Below, piece by piece: positions 12,461 through 22,895 of a stretch of 64,000 bases of DNA. The DNA comes from Brienomyrus brachyistius. Its lineage: Eukaryota > Chordata > Actinopteri > Osteoglossiformes > Mormyridae. The DNA is taken from NCBI RefSeq assembly GCF_023856365.1, contig NC_064538.1, positions 5,411,832-5,475,831 on the forward strand, given 5' to 3'. Below the pieces are notes generated by a model. It searched no databases and was not told the DNA's origin. It worked only from the letters and a program-made list of their open reading frames with translations. Within the stretch, counting starts at the first letter, position 1, and each line of letters begins with the position of its first letter. The position numbers were made by a program, and so were the translations under genes.

Positions 12461-12639
12461 AGAACATAATCTTTACGTCACGTGGTCAAGTCCAAATCCA
12501 AGTCCTGACTCTGTAGCACCAAAGGTCAAGTTCACATTGCATGTCAAGTCCGAGTCGAGGATACAGAAATCAAGTCAAATAAATTCAGACTCAAGTCCTG
12601 AACTAGAGTCTCCTCTTTCATTCCATGTGTCTTTGCATG

Positions 12640-12870
12640 TTCTCTCTGTGTCATGGTAAGGTTTCCTCCAGGTACTCTGGTTTCCCCCCGCAGTCCAAAA
12701 ACAATTAATTGGAGCAACCAAATTGCCCGTATGTGCGAGTGAATGGTGTGTGAGTGTGCCCTGCGATGGGTCGGTGCCCCTTCCCGGGTCGTGTCCATAA
12801 TGTTTGTGATAGGCTCTACACCCCCCATGACCCTAAATAGGACAAGAGGGTACAGAAAATTCATTGAAAA
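12640..12870 (+). repeat. L2/CR1-type retroelement 3' region
   Basis: The blocks 'ccgcagtccaaaaac', 'aattggagcaaccaaattgcc', 'gtgtgagtgtgccctgcgatgg' and 'gataggctctaca' follow the order of the common fish LINE/SINE tail, ending in tacagaaaattcattg. The copy is diverged. The preceding 12485-12610 stretch repeats the CAAGTC motif and may be a separate old element. Confidence 0.6.
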
Positions 12871-13164
12871 TTATTGGAACGATACTGTATTCCTTAATAA
12901 TTGCTAGTAGTTAATTACCTGCACAGTCATAAAAGATTTCCCCTCTTAATTAATTGATAAAACCTGGATAATCCCAAATGTGCTTCATTTAATCCCAAAA
13001 CTCATAAGAGATTCCAATAGAGTATTTTTAGTCCTCTAGCTCTTTGACGTACTACAATAGTCAGTGGAGACGCTCATGAAGATAGATAGGAAATATTTCT
13101 TACATTATTGATGGCCTGTAGCTTTATTTCATCAAGCCAAAGAAATCCAACAAATCTGCTTTTT

Positions 13165-13545
13165 TAAATCCTGGTTTAATCCTGGATCTGCTGGCAGAAG
13201 GTTACGCTGAGCAGCAGGTTGCTTCCAGGTTCAAAATTTCTAAGACAGCAGTACAGAAGAATAAGGTGAAGCAGGAGACACTGGGAACAACCAGAAACCA
13301 GCCAAGGAAAGGGTGGTTTGGACTTCTAATGCCAGCGATGGCCGTTAACGTATTTGACAGTTTCTCATGAATCGGAGGATGACATCAAGTGACCTTCCAA
13401 AGGAATGGGAGACATTAAGTGCGGGTGTGAAGTGCACTGCTAGGACAGTTCGTATCAGGCTCCTAGAAGCAGCACTGAAGTTCCTTAAAGCAAGGAAGAA
13501 GCGCTTCATCAATGAGAAGCAGGGAAGAGCCAGGTGGCGGTTTGC
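13165..13545 (+). pseudogene. Tc1/mariner transposase fossil (N-terminal and middle part)
   Basis: Translation across frames gives a paired-type DNA-binding segment (LLAEGYAEQQVASRFKISK, TAVQK) and then, after frame breaks and stops, a stretch at 13367-13545 with KEWETLS.GVKCTARTVR and LKARKKRFINEKQ, matching the region before the first catalytic Asp of Tc1 transposases. The DDE catalytic core is missing. The fossil ends in an A-rich tract and a TA repeat. It is dead and contains several in-frame stops. Confidence 0.75.
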
Positions 13546-13565
13546 AAAAAAAAATAAAAAAAAAT

Positions 13566-13622
<57 letters not shown>
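13546..13622 (+). repeat. A-rich tract followed by (TA)n microsatellite
   Basis: AAAAATAAA units run into about 20 TA dinucleotides, directly abutting the Tc1 fossil. The simple repeat may mark the breakpoint of the deletion that removed the rest of the transposon. Confidence 0.9.
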
Positions 13623-13623
<1 letters not shown>

Positions 13624-14426
13624 AATGTATATTATTCACAGACACACACCCATAAATTGAGGAATGAGTGGTCACTTCATTTTTCTGTGGCCGTATTTTT
13701 TGCCCACTTGTCTGCATCACTGTGTGCATCACTGTGATCACAGATAATTACTGAGACCCGTGATTGACAAGAGAAAGGCGACATGGTTCTGTTGTCATTT
13801 GTAATGTTTAGATCACAGATGTAATTGCTCTTGAAACCACTTAGGAACTTGTGTCAAAAGCGCACCTGAATTTAAAGCACCGCAATTGGGCTATTTTTTT
13901 TTTTTACAATTTATCATTTACATTCTCATTTCAGAAATAAAGGAAAACTCTATAACATTTTCTTTTCATATACCTACACCCATTGCAATTCCATCATCAA
14001 TAAACCTAAAGAAAAATTAACATCAAACAATTTGTGTTTGTTTATCTGCTCGTTTGTTTGTTCGTTTATGTGTGCGGAGATTCCACTCACTGCCATTGCT
14101 AATTGAAGCTTTGAGTGTTAATGGCTGCCCTCTGTTAGCATTGTCAGTGAAGCACAAGTGTCTGATTCTCCATCGTTGATGCACGGCATCAAGGCACCAT
14201 TCTTTCTGTTATCATGATAAATAAACACTTTTTAAACGATGTGCACGGTACAAATGTTGTGTGCTGCTGCTCCATGGTATTTGTTTACTGCTCACCCATC
14301 ACCTGAAAAATGCAATTCTAGTATGTTGCGTCCCTATGTTCCATTGAATTTTGGTATAACATTCACTACATTGTGTTGATTACTCTCTGGTGTCTCGGTT
14401 TAATGATTTAGACGAAAACTTTAACA

Positions 14427-14771
14427 ACTAGTGTGACGCCCGGCCCGTCCGCTCCTCTTGTGTGCCACGCCCCCCTAATTACCCACGTGTGATTGATTAC
14501 CTGATCGTGCCCAGTCGTGTCTTGTTTCCTGCTGCCTTGTTCCATGTATTTAAGTTCCTGATTTGTACTAACCCGGTGTCTGTCATTGATGGTGTTACGT
14601 GAGACCTGGCTGTGTTGGTGAGAGCCGTTCCCAAGTCCTGTTTCCTGTCCTGATCCCGTGATTAAAACCTGTTCGTCCCGAATCTTGCCTGCAAGTCTTG
14701 CTTTTACCACTCCTCGAGCCTCACCGACCCCGCCTGCTCTGCACACCCGTCCGGTCACCCGTGACAACTAG
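14427..14771. mobile_element. solo LTR (14432-14766) with 5-bp target duplication
   Basis: The LTR is 335 bp. It starts TGTGACGCCCGGCCCGTCC and ends CACCCGTGACA, with short inverted ends TGT/ACA, and is flanked by ACTAG at 14427-14431 and 14767-14771. The beginning closely matches the LTR at 44444-44727 (CGTCCGCTCCTC.TGTGTGCC, CCACGTGTG), so both belong to one family, probably Ty3/gypsy-like. No internal domain is present, so this is a recombination product. Confidence 0.85.
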
Positions 14772-15186
14772 GTGTTAGGAGGAAGCTTTTTTTTTTACCA
14801 GTAACCGGCCAGTGATTTTTGTTTGTGTTTGCTTACATAATGTGTATATATAATATATTCATATTTATATACATAATGTCCTTTTGGAAACTGACACCTG
14901 ACCGGTTACTGCCCCTAACCACCAGGGCCACGGGGGGGGTTAAGTGTCCACACCTTTTTAAAAACATTGCAATACTGTGGCTGATGTCAGGCATTGTGCA
15001 TGGACTAGCAGACAATCAAGGTCTGAGGAAGTGAGTGACGAAATAGATGCTGATATTTCTGAGCATCTTGATCATCAGCATGTTCATCTAGCAGTAACAG
15101 CTGTACAGTTGTGGCTGTTTTTTCCCCTGGACTGACTCACCAGTATGTCATGGATTTACCTAAAAATACTGCATTTTTTTTACAGT

Positions 15187-15525
15187 ACTGCGATGAGATC
15201 GTTAGGCTTCAGAAGACCCTGCGGCTGAAATGAATCCATGTGAAAACAAGACATGCACACAAGTGGCGCGGTGGTGTGGGCAGTAGTGCCGGCTTGATTA
15301 ACACAACCACCAACTCTGGGCTTGTGTTAGATTGGCATAGCTACCTTAAGGGTTTCTTCAAACATAAGTAAAGAAAAGAGAGCATAGATATAGGTTGAAA
15401 ATAAATGAACGTAAGAGGAAAAACTGCAGTGCAAAAGAAGCAGGAGAATGACATGCGGAGGAGTGAAGGCTATGTGTCATGGTGACTGCGATGAGATCGT
15501 TAGGCTTCAGAAGACCCTGCGGCTG
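15187..15525 (+). repeat. exact 41-bp direct repeat, 298 bp apart
   Basis: The 41 bases starting actgcgatgagatcgttagg and ending gaccctgcggctg occur at 15187-15227 and 15485-15525 without a mismatch. The sequence between them is unrelated to either copy. Confidence 0.9.
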
Positions 15526-16260
15526 CGGGGGGAAGCTGTAGCTTTGTACCACAATGTAGAGTAATAGGGCACATGGTAGAAGGCAGGGGAGACCCTGTAA
15601 GGGGGGTAGGGGGGGCAGTGGGGGAGAGTCGGCCAGGGGCCCTGAAATTTTTGGAACATTATTGGATTAGCCTTGGGTGGGTGACCAATATGGTATTTTC
15701 ATGTGTCTTCAGAAGGGGCTCAGATTTACCAATATATACCAATATTGTGTAAGTATTGTGTGTTTAGAGTGTATGTGTGTATAAGGGTGGGCGGGGGGTT
15801 GTCACTGATCATTCCCTGCCATCACTGAAAGACAACGTGCGCTCTTCGTCCCCACCTCACCATGAACCCGGCACTGAATAAGCGATTATGGAAAATGGAC
15901 TAAAGTAAAAGTAAACTTAGTGACTCCTCTAGAGGGAGCAAAAGTACGACCAGCTGCATGAAAATAACTATACTTCCGCATAACTAATTAAACTTTCTAT
16001 TCTAGAGAATGACAGAATGAGTCACCATTGCTGTGCGTGTGCCTGCGTGCCTACAGTCAAAGTCAAACATCTGGACGTGCACACTGAGTTTGAAATATAA
16101 GGCTATATCATTAAAAACGCCCAGTTTCACCGTAACCGTCAAAACTCACGTTTATTTGTGTGGATTTTGTTTTTAATCATGCCTGAGTTAATAATGTAGT
16201 TTTTCTGTTGGTCGGACTCAAAAAATGTTCGCAACAACTTGGACATATAACTTAATTGCA

Positions 16261-16266
16261 TTTATT
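16261..16266 (-). terminator. pdyn: pdyn polyadenylation signal candidate
   Basis: TTTATT on the plus strand reads AATAAA on the minus strand, about 290 bp after the pdyn stop codon. This gives a short, plausible 3' UTR. Confidence 0.5.
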
Positions 16267-16554
16267 TTTAAGAAACAAGCATGACTGGCAATATTAAATA
16301 ATATTTTGGCTTACATGAACGGTTTCATTTACAGACACGGAAAAGGTGTCACATTGTAGTGTCACATTGCAGTCCTTACACTATACGCTAAAGCAGGACT
16401 GGCACAAGCAGATTTGATTAGGTTATACGGTTAGGCGTCCAGCATGGACCTCATGGTGACTTGGTGTTGTAAGCAAAATACACAAACACAATTCAACCAA
16501 CAATAGTGAGAAATCCAGTGCAGCTGCAGAAGTTCCATAATTGTGGGTAACAAT

Positions 16555-17181
16555 CTATAGGTCAAAGCCATCATAAGAGCTGGGCTCCTCTTCTGATCGC
16601 ACTGATATTTTGAAATGACGCCTAAGGAAACCTCCGTACCTTTTCTGGTTTTCCCACTTCAGTTTTGGTCGGATCCTGCGCATAAAGCCTCCGTACCTCT
16701 TTTGTAAACCTTCTTGGTCATTTTCTTCTCCAGACTCGCTTCGTTTGGGGACTAATTTCCTTAAAAATCCCCCGTATCGCTTAACCTCATTGATAGGCGC
16801 GTCGTCGCTGTAGATCTCCATATCGTTTTCTATGGTTGAATCTCCACCACGTTGGACGTCCTGAGAAAGTTCCGGTGCATCTCTTTCCCCAAATTTTCGT
16901 GACAGACTTCCGTATTTCTTGGCGAGTAAGCCCTTGAGTTGAGCATTTTCACGTGATGGATAATTGAATATTTTGTTTTTATCAATTCTTTTGATGAATC
17001 CACCATATCGCTTCACCAGGTTGCCAGCTGACGACTCGAGTCCTTCCTCTACGCTGTTCTGCGCTTTTCCTTCTTCGTTAGCGAATCCATTATAACCATC
17101 AACATGTAACTGCAGAGATTTCTCGCATTTGTCTAATTCTACGGTGGATGAAAAAACACCTTCACACTCTAAAGTGCAAGT
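16555..17181 (-). CDS. pdyn: pdyn main coding exon (all opioid peptides)
   Basis: The minus-strand acceptor is a T-rich tract ending in CAG (plus 17182-17184), then ACT TGC ACT TTA. The 627 nt read through without a stop to TAG at 16557-16555. The exon joins in phase 0 after the ATG that ends the previous exon. Having nearly the whole precursor in one exon is normal for opioid precursor genes. Confidence 0.95.
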   Translation of the reverse strand, partial: TCTLECEGVFSSTVELDKCEKSLQLHVDGYNGFANEEGKAQNSVEEGLESSAGNLVKRYGGFIKRIDKNKIFNYPSRENAQLKGLLAKKYGSLSRKFGERDAPELSQDVQRGGDSTIENDMEIYSDDAPINEVKRYGGFLRKLVPKRSESGEENDQEGLQKRYGGFMRRIRPKLKWENQKRYGGFLRRHFKISVRSEEEPSSYDGFDL

Positions 17182-17791
17182 CTGAAAAAAAAAAATATAA
17201 CAGCATCACAAGTTAAGTTGTGCTTCGGTTTTGCAATAAAAATACCATGTCTTAAAATATTTTAATAAAAAAAACTGGGAAGTAATCAATCTTGGTAATA
17301 TTAAATGAAATGAGTAACAGTACACATCCGGTAAGTACAAATCTACTATTCTAGATAAACAACTGTCAAGTATTATAGTGTTTAATTACAATTAAATTCT
17401 AGCATCTGAAAAACACGCTCTAGTGCAAAATAGCACTTTGTTCGCATTCATTAATTTACGAAGACTCACTATCGCTTTTGTGGCTAAAGGAAAAAGATTA
17501 CGCAACTAAAGTTGGAATTATAGCTGCCCTCCAAAATTAAAAGAAAGGGCAGTGCTGTCCTTGGTGCTGAAAAGTGTAGCTTAAGTGTAATATTATTACA
17601 GTCAGCGATTACTACAGTTTTTACAGTAGACGAGCCACTATCTCACTGCTCGCGTAAATTAATCTTACCATGCTGTTGACTGGAATATCTACGTTAGAAT
17701 TCTCTTGAGCGCAGATCACACACTGGGAAGAACAATCTGCTTGTGCTGAAGATACCAAACTCAGTACCAACACCAGGGCATACCACTCCAT
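16555..17791 (-). CDS. pdyn: prodynorphin precursor, 249 aa, two coding exons
   Basis: This is the secreted neuropeptide precursor cut at Lys-Arg pairs to release opioid peptides acting mainly on kappa receptors. Seen: exon 17791-17669 (41 codons) with start ATG 17791-17789, a hydrophobic signal peptide MEWYALVLVLSLVSSAQA and then DCSSQCVIC; exon 17181-16555 (208 codons plus TAG). Six cysteines (20, 24, 27, 43, 47, 60) form the conserved opioid-precursor N-terminal motif. Opioid cores, each after KR: YGGFI (100-104), YGGFLRKLVP (177-186, neoendorphin position), YGGFMRRIRPKLKWENQ (204-220, dynorphin A position) and YGGFLRRHFKISVR (from 223, dynorphin B position). The RRIRPKLKW signature separates it from proenkephalin, nociceptin precursor and POMC. 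Odd points are Met in dynorphin A and Ile in the first core. It is divergent with stk35, as in tetrapods. Confidence 0.96.
17669..17791 (-). CDS. pdyn: pdyn signal-peptide exon (coding part)
   Basis: The donor after codon 41 is ATG|GTAAGA (plus 17668-17663). The exon's 5' boundary is a TTTCATTTCAG acceptor ending at plus 17819, leaving a 27-nt 5' UTR (17792-17818) in this exon. At least one non-coding exon must therefore lie upstream. An in-frame ATG 18 codons upstream would lie across that acceptor and is not used. Confidence 0.92.
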
Positions 17792-18550
17792 TCTGCGATA
17801 ATATTCTTTTCCGGGGAGCTGAAATGAAATCAATTTCAAAAACAAAAAAACAAATACTATATTTTACTATACTACACTATACTGTACTATACTGTACTGT
17901 ACTATACTATTGCTGATACCTGCGCTGCTTTTCGTTTTCTAATTGTTTATTTTTTTAATTGACAAATCCTAGTTTTGACACATTAGTTCTTATATTTTTG
18001 TACTTTTATCTAGATAGCTTATTTGTACCCGACCTGCATTTTTTTTCTATAAATATATTTTGATGGTTACTTCGTTACTCATATTATTTGCGATAGATGT
18101 ACGTGTCTGAAAATGTCACAGAGCCAATTTAATCTACTTAGGCAGCTGTTAGGCGTTCATAAAGCACAAAATCATTTAACTAGTCTGCTACTTTAACACC
18201 GCAGAGATCACAGAGAACCTGGCTGAAGCAAAAGAACTTCATTTTTAAAAAGTATTTATTTATATAAAAACAGGAGCAACTGCTAGGAACCACAATTAGC
18301 TGACTAAATGTATCAGTTTATAAAGAACTCAACATTTTCCTTAAGCAAAAAACTCAATCACCAAACAAACGTTACCTTAGTAAAATAACAAACTTGTATG
18401 TTGTCCAGCTGTTCAGAAATTCACTTGAGTTAATCGAATGGAAAATATTGTACGGTTTACTCTTCTTTGCCAAATAATGTTCCTCGGAGTATTTTTACCG
18501 AAGCTACCGAGAGCCCAAACTCCTGCTTTTCTTGTGATCATAGCCTCTCC

Positions 18551-18622
18551 ACGGTCTTTTTATTAACGGAGATTTTGTCGTGTCAGTGAAGTACATCACC
18601 ATAGATCCTCCATTTAACCAAT
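18551..18622 (-). promoter_or_regulatory. pdyn: candidate pdyn promoter (TATA-like plus CCAAT)
   Basis: On the minus strand, TTAATAAAAAGACCG (plus 18566-18552) is a TATA-like element and ATTGG (plus 18622-18618, a reversed CCAAT box) lies about 55 bp upstream. Between them is TGACACGA, a weak CRE-like half site; cAMP control is known for mammalian PDYN. A non-coding first exon downstream, with a possible donor near 18502, would connect to the acceptor at 17819. This is inferred from motifs only. Confidence 0.35.
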
Positions 18623-18817
18623 AGGAGCGGCAGGCTGAATGAATAATACGGTTCCATTCGTTCCTCTCTTCAGACACACACCCACACGCCTAGCCTACGC
18701 GCACATGACTTAAACTCTTGTCCTTGACAATACAACATTTTGTGCAACGAGCCAATTAATTAGTGGAAAAATTACTGATTTTCATTGTTTTATGTATTTG
18801 TAAGTAATTTCTCCAAT

Positions 18818-18821
<4 letters not shown>

Positions 18822-18888
<67 letters not shown>
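18822..18888 (+). repeat. (AC)n microsatellite, about 33 units
   Basis: A pure AC/CA dinucleotide run about 0.2-0.3 kb upstream of the candidate pdyn promoter. It is likely length-polymorphic. Confidence 0.95.
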
Positions 18889-18892
<4 letters not shown>

Positions 18893-20080
18893 AATAAACA
18901 GATAAAGAATGAATGGCAGGCAAAGAAAACATAGAGGCAGCCCTCTGACTAAACGAAACCTCTAGCGCAACATCTGAAGGTCATCCTTCCGTGACGAACG
19001 ACGTACATTCTTATTTTCTATCAGATATAAAGTCACTCGAAAATGAATATGGACATCCTGTGTAATAGAACAGAGTCAAATGTATATTTTTGAGCGTATT
19101 GTTTAATATGGGTAGTTGAAAATGAAACACCTATGGATTGAACATTCTTAGATATATTCGGAGAAACAAGATTAATACAGTTAGGGCATGACTACTGTAC
19201 TTTTTGCTAACAAGAACAAGTTAACAAACGTGTTTTATTTGCCTTGGATTTGGATCCCAGTAGAATGAATCACTAGTCCAGCTGGAACCTTAAAACACAG
19301 CACGCTACCTACAATGGCAATATTAAAAGCCTGTGAATATCAGAACTTTATTGTTCTGGCCAAATCAAGGGATGCATTCTCCTGTATTCATTGAAGTCCA
19401 ATCTAGCCAATGAATCGTTTCTTAGCAACTCCAAACACACATTCACATTCTGTCCTCTGATGTCAACTAATAAAAACTTTCTTCTTGCATCTTTGAGAGT
19501 ATTCCCTGCATTTCCAATATGAACATAAGCCAGCAATTTGCCGTTTGACTTTACTTTGGTATTTAGTTTCCTCTACAAGACGATTTAACTTTAAAGCTTT
19601 TTGAAGATGAAGTTCAACATAAAGGTGAGTAAGAATTTGGAGCATGTTTGACTTCAAAGGATGACAGTGAGCCTCATAACACACATGTGTGTCACCACGT
19701 CTAATCAGACACAGAGGGCGTTTTCAGCGACAGAATTAGCCAGATAGGAGAGGATAATGGTTGGATTCAGCCGCTTTTAATGGGCGTAACATGCTTCGCA
19801 GATATGCAGAATGACACCGGGAGGACAGCAGACAGAAGTTAATGCAGCAGCCATATGCCGTTGATCCATTCTCTGTAATGTGGCAGCATTTTAAGCATCC
19901 CTTGTGATTCCATGTGTGTGTGTGTGTGACCCTGTGCGATCATGAAGCAGCCCTTAATGTGAAAACATTCCACTTCTAAGCAGTATTGATTCATATATTA
20001 TTGCTCAAACATACAGTACTGTATGTACACATGCCAGAATGCCCAGATCACTAATCTCAGTTTTCTGCAATGTTCCACAC
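18889..20080. other. intergenic, no gene recognised
   Basis: Only short chance frames are present, with no recognised protein or RNA. Part of the pdyn upstream regulatory region could be here but no specific site can be defended. Confidence 0.45.
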
Positions 20081-20084
20081 GCAT

Positions 20085-20355
20085 AGAGCATTAGTGTGTG
20101 ACTCAGCGGGTCAGGCCTCTGTGTTTGCAATGACGGGGTTGCTGGTTTGAATCCTGTCCTTGGCAAAACAGTCGCATGTCGTTTGGGCCCTTGAGCAAGG
20201 CCCTTAACTCCCTGAAACACTCCAGGGGTCCAGGATGACCCTACGCTCAGACCCCAAGCTGCACTCTCACCTGTGTGCGCTGCATGAACGTCTCAAAGGA
20301 GCACGAGAGGCAAAAAGGAAAAATTCCACTGTACTTGAGCAAATAAAATACAATT
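20085..20355 (+). repeat. tRNA-derived SINE
   Basis: The tRNA-like head contains a B box (GCTGGTTTGAATCCTG). It is followed by the conserved 'cccttgagcaaggcccttaac', 'ctccaggggtccaggatgaccc' and 'gaccccaagctgcactctc' body and a tail 'aaattccactgtacttgagcaaataaaa'. This is a widespread teleost SINE architecture. Confidence 0.75.
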
Positions 20356-21977
20356 TTCTCATTACAGGGTCACGGGGGCCTGGAGACTATCCCAGGCAGT
20401 ATAATGTTCAATTAATGGGTTCATTCCGCATGGGGAAAAACACAACTACATATATTTTTAAGAGGAGAAATGACAGCAGAAATGGTGCAAAGCACAGAAA
20501 ACAACACGTGAAAAGGATGAAGGCGATGCTGTCCTTCTGCTCTGTCTTGGAATGTGTCCAGCTGTGGTACGTATGTGCAGGCTTCGCAATGCACTGATGT
20601 ACGTCACTGCTTACATTACGATGGTTCACTTGGCCATTATTAAAGGTGTCACGCTGAACATCACACTGTCACCTAGGAGAGGGGTTGCATTTTCTGATGT
20701 CCCTTTGTTAGAGAGGAGCCAAGTCTGTTCACCAATGCTGTGTAATTAATGCAGCGAATTCATCCGATCAACATCTTTCACTGCCTGTTGCTATTTACTG
20801 TCATCTGTATAAATTTATAAAAAACGAAGACAATAGCAAAACAAATTTATTTTCTATCGACGCCCATATGCTCCTCCTAGACATTTCAAACGAAATGGTT
20901 AATGGAGGGTGTGTTAGCTTTACAGACAGATGAGCCACACATCTTACAGAGGGGTGAGCATTGTGGGTAAAAATGAGTGCCTTTCTTACCGCAAGAGAAA
21001 TCAATAACTGTAGTCGCCAAAAAAGAGGAGAACCAGGAGGGGGGTACCAAGATCCCCAAATTTAAAAGCCATTAGGGAGGTCAGTATCGAGGGAACTGGG
21101 AAATGTAATGAAATCCCACAGGACATGTGATGCAAATTAACTGCAGCAGGAGCACTGTGGATCATTTGCCGGGCTCATTTCCTGCTCCGAGATCCAGCAC
21201 TCGGGTTCGCACTGTTCATACTGTCACCCATTCATTGATGAGCCTTTAGACGCTGTGGAGAACTTACAAGCATAGTCATTCGCGATAAGAAACGAGCATG
21301 TGGAATGAGCCTTTGAGCTGTCAGCGTGATGAATGAGGCAGGACACATGCTTCGTTGTAGGGCCAGGAAATGCAAGAGCATCAGAAAGAAATTAGATATT
21401 GAGAAAATGTATGGAGTATGAAGTACTAATTTGTATTCATGGGGAAAACTATGTGCATATGGCAAATGCTATACTACAGTGACAAGGTTTGTATGCATAC
21501 TGTTTTGACAATCTCTTACAAAGCCTGTTTTTGAGACTATGAAACCTATTCTTGCAAACTACATAATTACAGAATTTGCTGCAGATAACCATTATCAAAA
21601 CGAATACAGATAAACCGAATGGCAAATACTGTATTTTGCATTTCCAGGTTCACGAAATTGCGCTTACGAAGAAGTATGCATGATTATCATACTGCATATT
21701 TATTGCTGAAAAAGTAAAAAAGACATAAGGTCACTTCTTTCAGGGTGCCATACAAACACTGAACTGCAGTCCCTTCTGCAGAATTAGCTATTTGCTAGGA
21801 AAACCATTCCTTGTAATTACCATGAAATTCATGGCAGAAAAACAAATCTTCTCTCCAGCCACATGAAGCAGGTATACATTACCGAACAGCTACTTTAATG
21901 TTGGGTATTTAAAGCAGTTTATCATCGCGTGAATATTTTTGCATATGCAATCTCATAGAAATGCCCTTTGATTCTTT
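20356..21977. other. intergenic, no gene recognised
   Basis: No splice-compatible coding homology was recognised on either strand. A 120-aa chance frame overlaps the SINE and is not credible. Confidence 0.45.
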
Positions 21978-22170
21978 TCTATCCATCCACATATCTTTCA
22001 ACCTCACAGGGTTGGGGGGTGATGAATCCCTGTAGTAACATAGGGCACAAGGCATATTTTGTATTCATTTATCTGCATTCATGTAAAGAACATGTAAATT
22101 CTACACAGAAAGGGATAGAGCAGAGACTTGAATCCTCGTCTCCAGAATTTTAAGGTACCAGCAATAACCA
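21978..22170 (-). repeat. LINE/SINE tail remnant, reverse orientation
   Basis: Starts 'ctatccatccacat', contains 'aagaacatgtaaattctacac' and 'gcagagacttgaatcctcgtc'. It is the reverse of the same retroelement family as 380-715. Confidence 0.55.
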
Positions 22171-22307
22171 CCATACAAACACAATGATAAAAAATTTTAA
22201 ATCAATAAATCAATAAATAATGAAAAATGAAATAAGACTTGGTGACATTTCTCTGTAATTAAAGATTACAGAAAAAAAATGCAAAGAATTACTATTTAAG
22301 ATGTCAC

Positions 22308-22612
22308 AGTGGCTCACACATTTGCCTCCAGGTTGTGGGTTCGAATCCCACTTCTGCTCTGTGTGTGTGTGGCATTTGCATGTTCCTTGTGTGTCATGCA
22401 AGCTAACTCCTGCAGCCCAAAGACATGCAGTTACGCCAAATGACGTCTCAGAATTTTCCTGTAGCTTCTGACTATGTTTGCATGCATGTGCCCTGCAATG
22501 GACTGAGATCCCAGTCAGGGTGTTCTCCTGACTTCTGCTCCTTCCTTGCTGGTCTTGGCCTCCAGCCCTCCCGAATCGCTGTCCAAGATAAGCCGCTGGA
22601 AGATGGATAGAC
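22308..22612 (+). repeat. tRNA-headed SINE with L2-like tail
   Basis: B box GGTTCGAATCCCA at about 22338 follows 'gtggctcacacatttgcctcc'. The body 'ctcctgcagcccaaagacatgc' and 'ccctgcaatggactgagatcccagt' leads to 'gataagccgctggaagatggatagac'. The tail is shared with local LINE copies, consistent with LINE-driven mobilisation. Confidence 0.7.
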
Positions 22613-22769
22613 CTGGAGTCACTACTGTAGGTGCAAAAGCTCATAACCTGCATACTGAAAATTCTAAAAACAGATTTTTTAATACGGAGAGCGTAAATGA
22701 AACTATGCTGACAAAATGAGTCATAATAAAAAAAAATAAACATTTTTGCAAATGGATTTATATCAACCT

Positions 22770-22895
22770 GTGACGGGTTGGCGCCCCATCCTGGGTTGTT
22801 CCCTGCCTTGTGCCCGTAGCCTCTGGGATAGGCTCCAGACCCCCCTGAATAGGACAAGGAGTTACAGAAAATGGATGGATGGATTCAAATCTACA
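22770..22895 (+). repeat. L2/CR1-type LINE 3' tail with ATGG repeats
   Basis: 'gtgacgggttggcgccccatcc', 'gggataggctccagacccccc' and 'acaggaaatggatggatgga'-like end match the usual fish LINE/SINE 3' terminus. Only the tail remains. Confidence 0.7.

Noticed and set aside
22210..22857. 215-codon minus-strand frame
   Set aside because: It is composed of the reverse strand of a SINE and a LINE tail (22308-22612, 22770-22895). Such repeats often give long chance frames.
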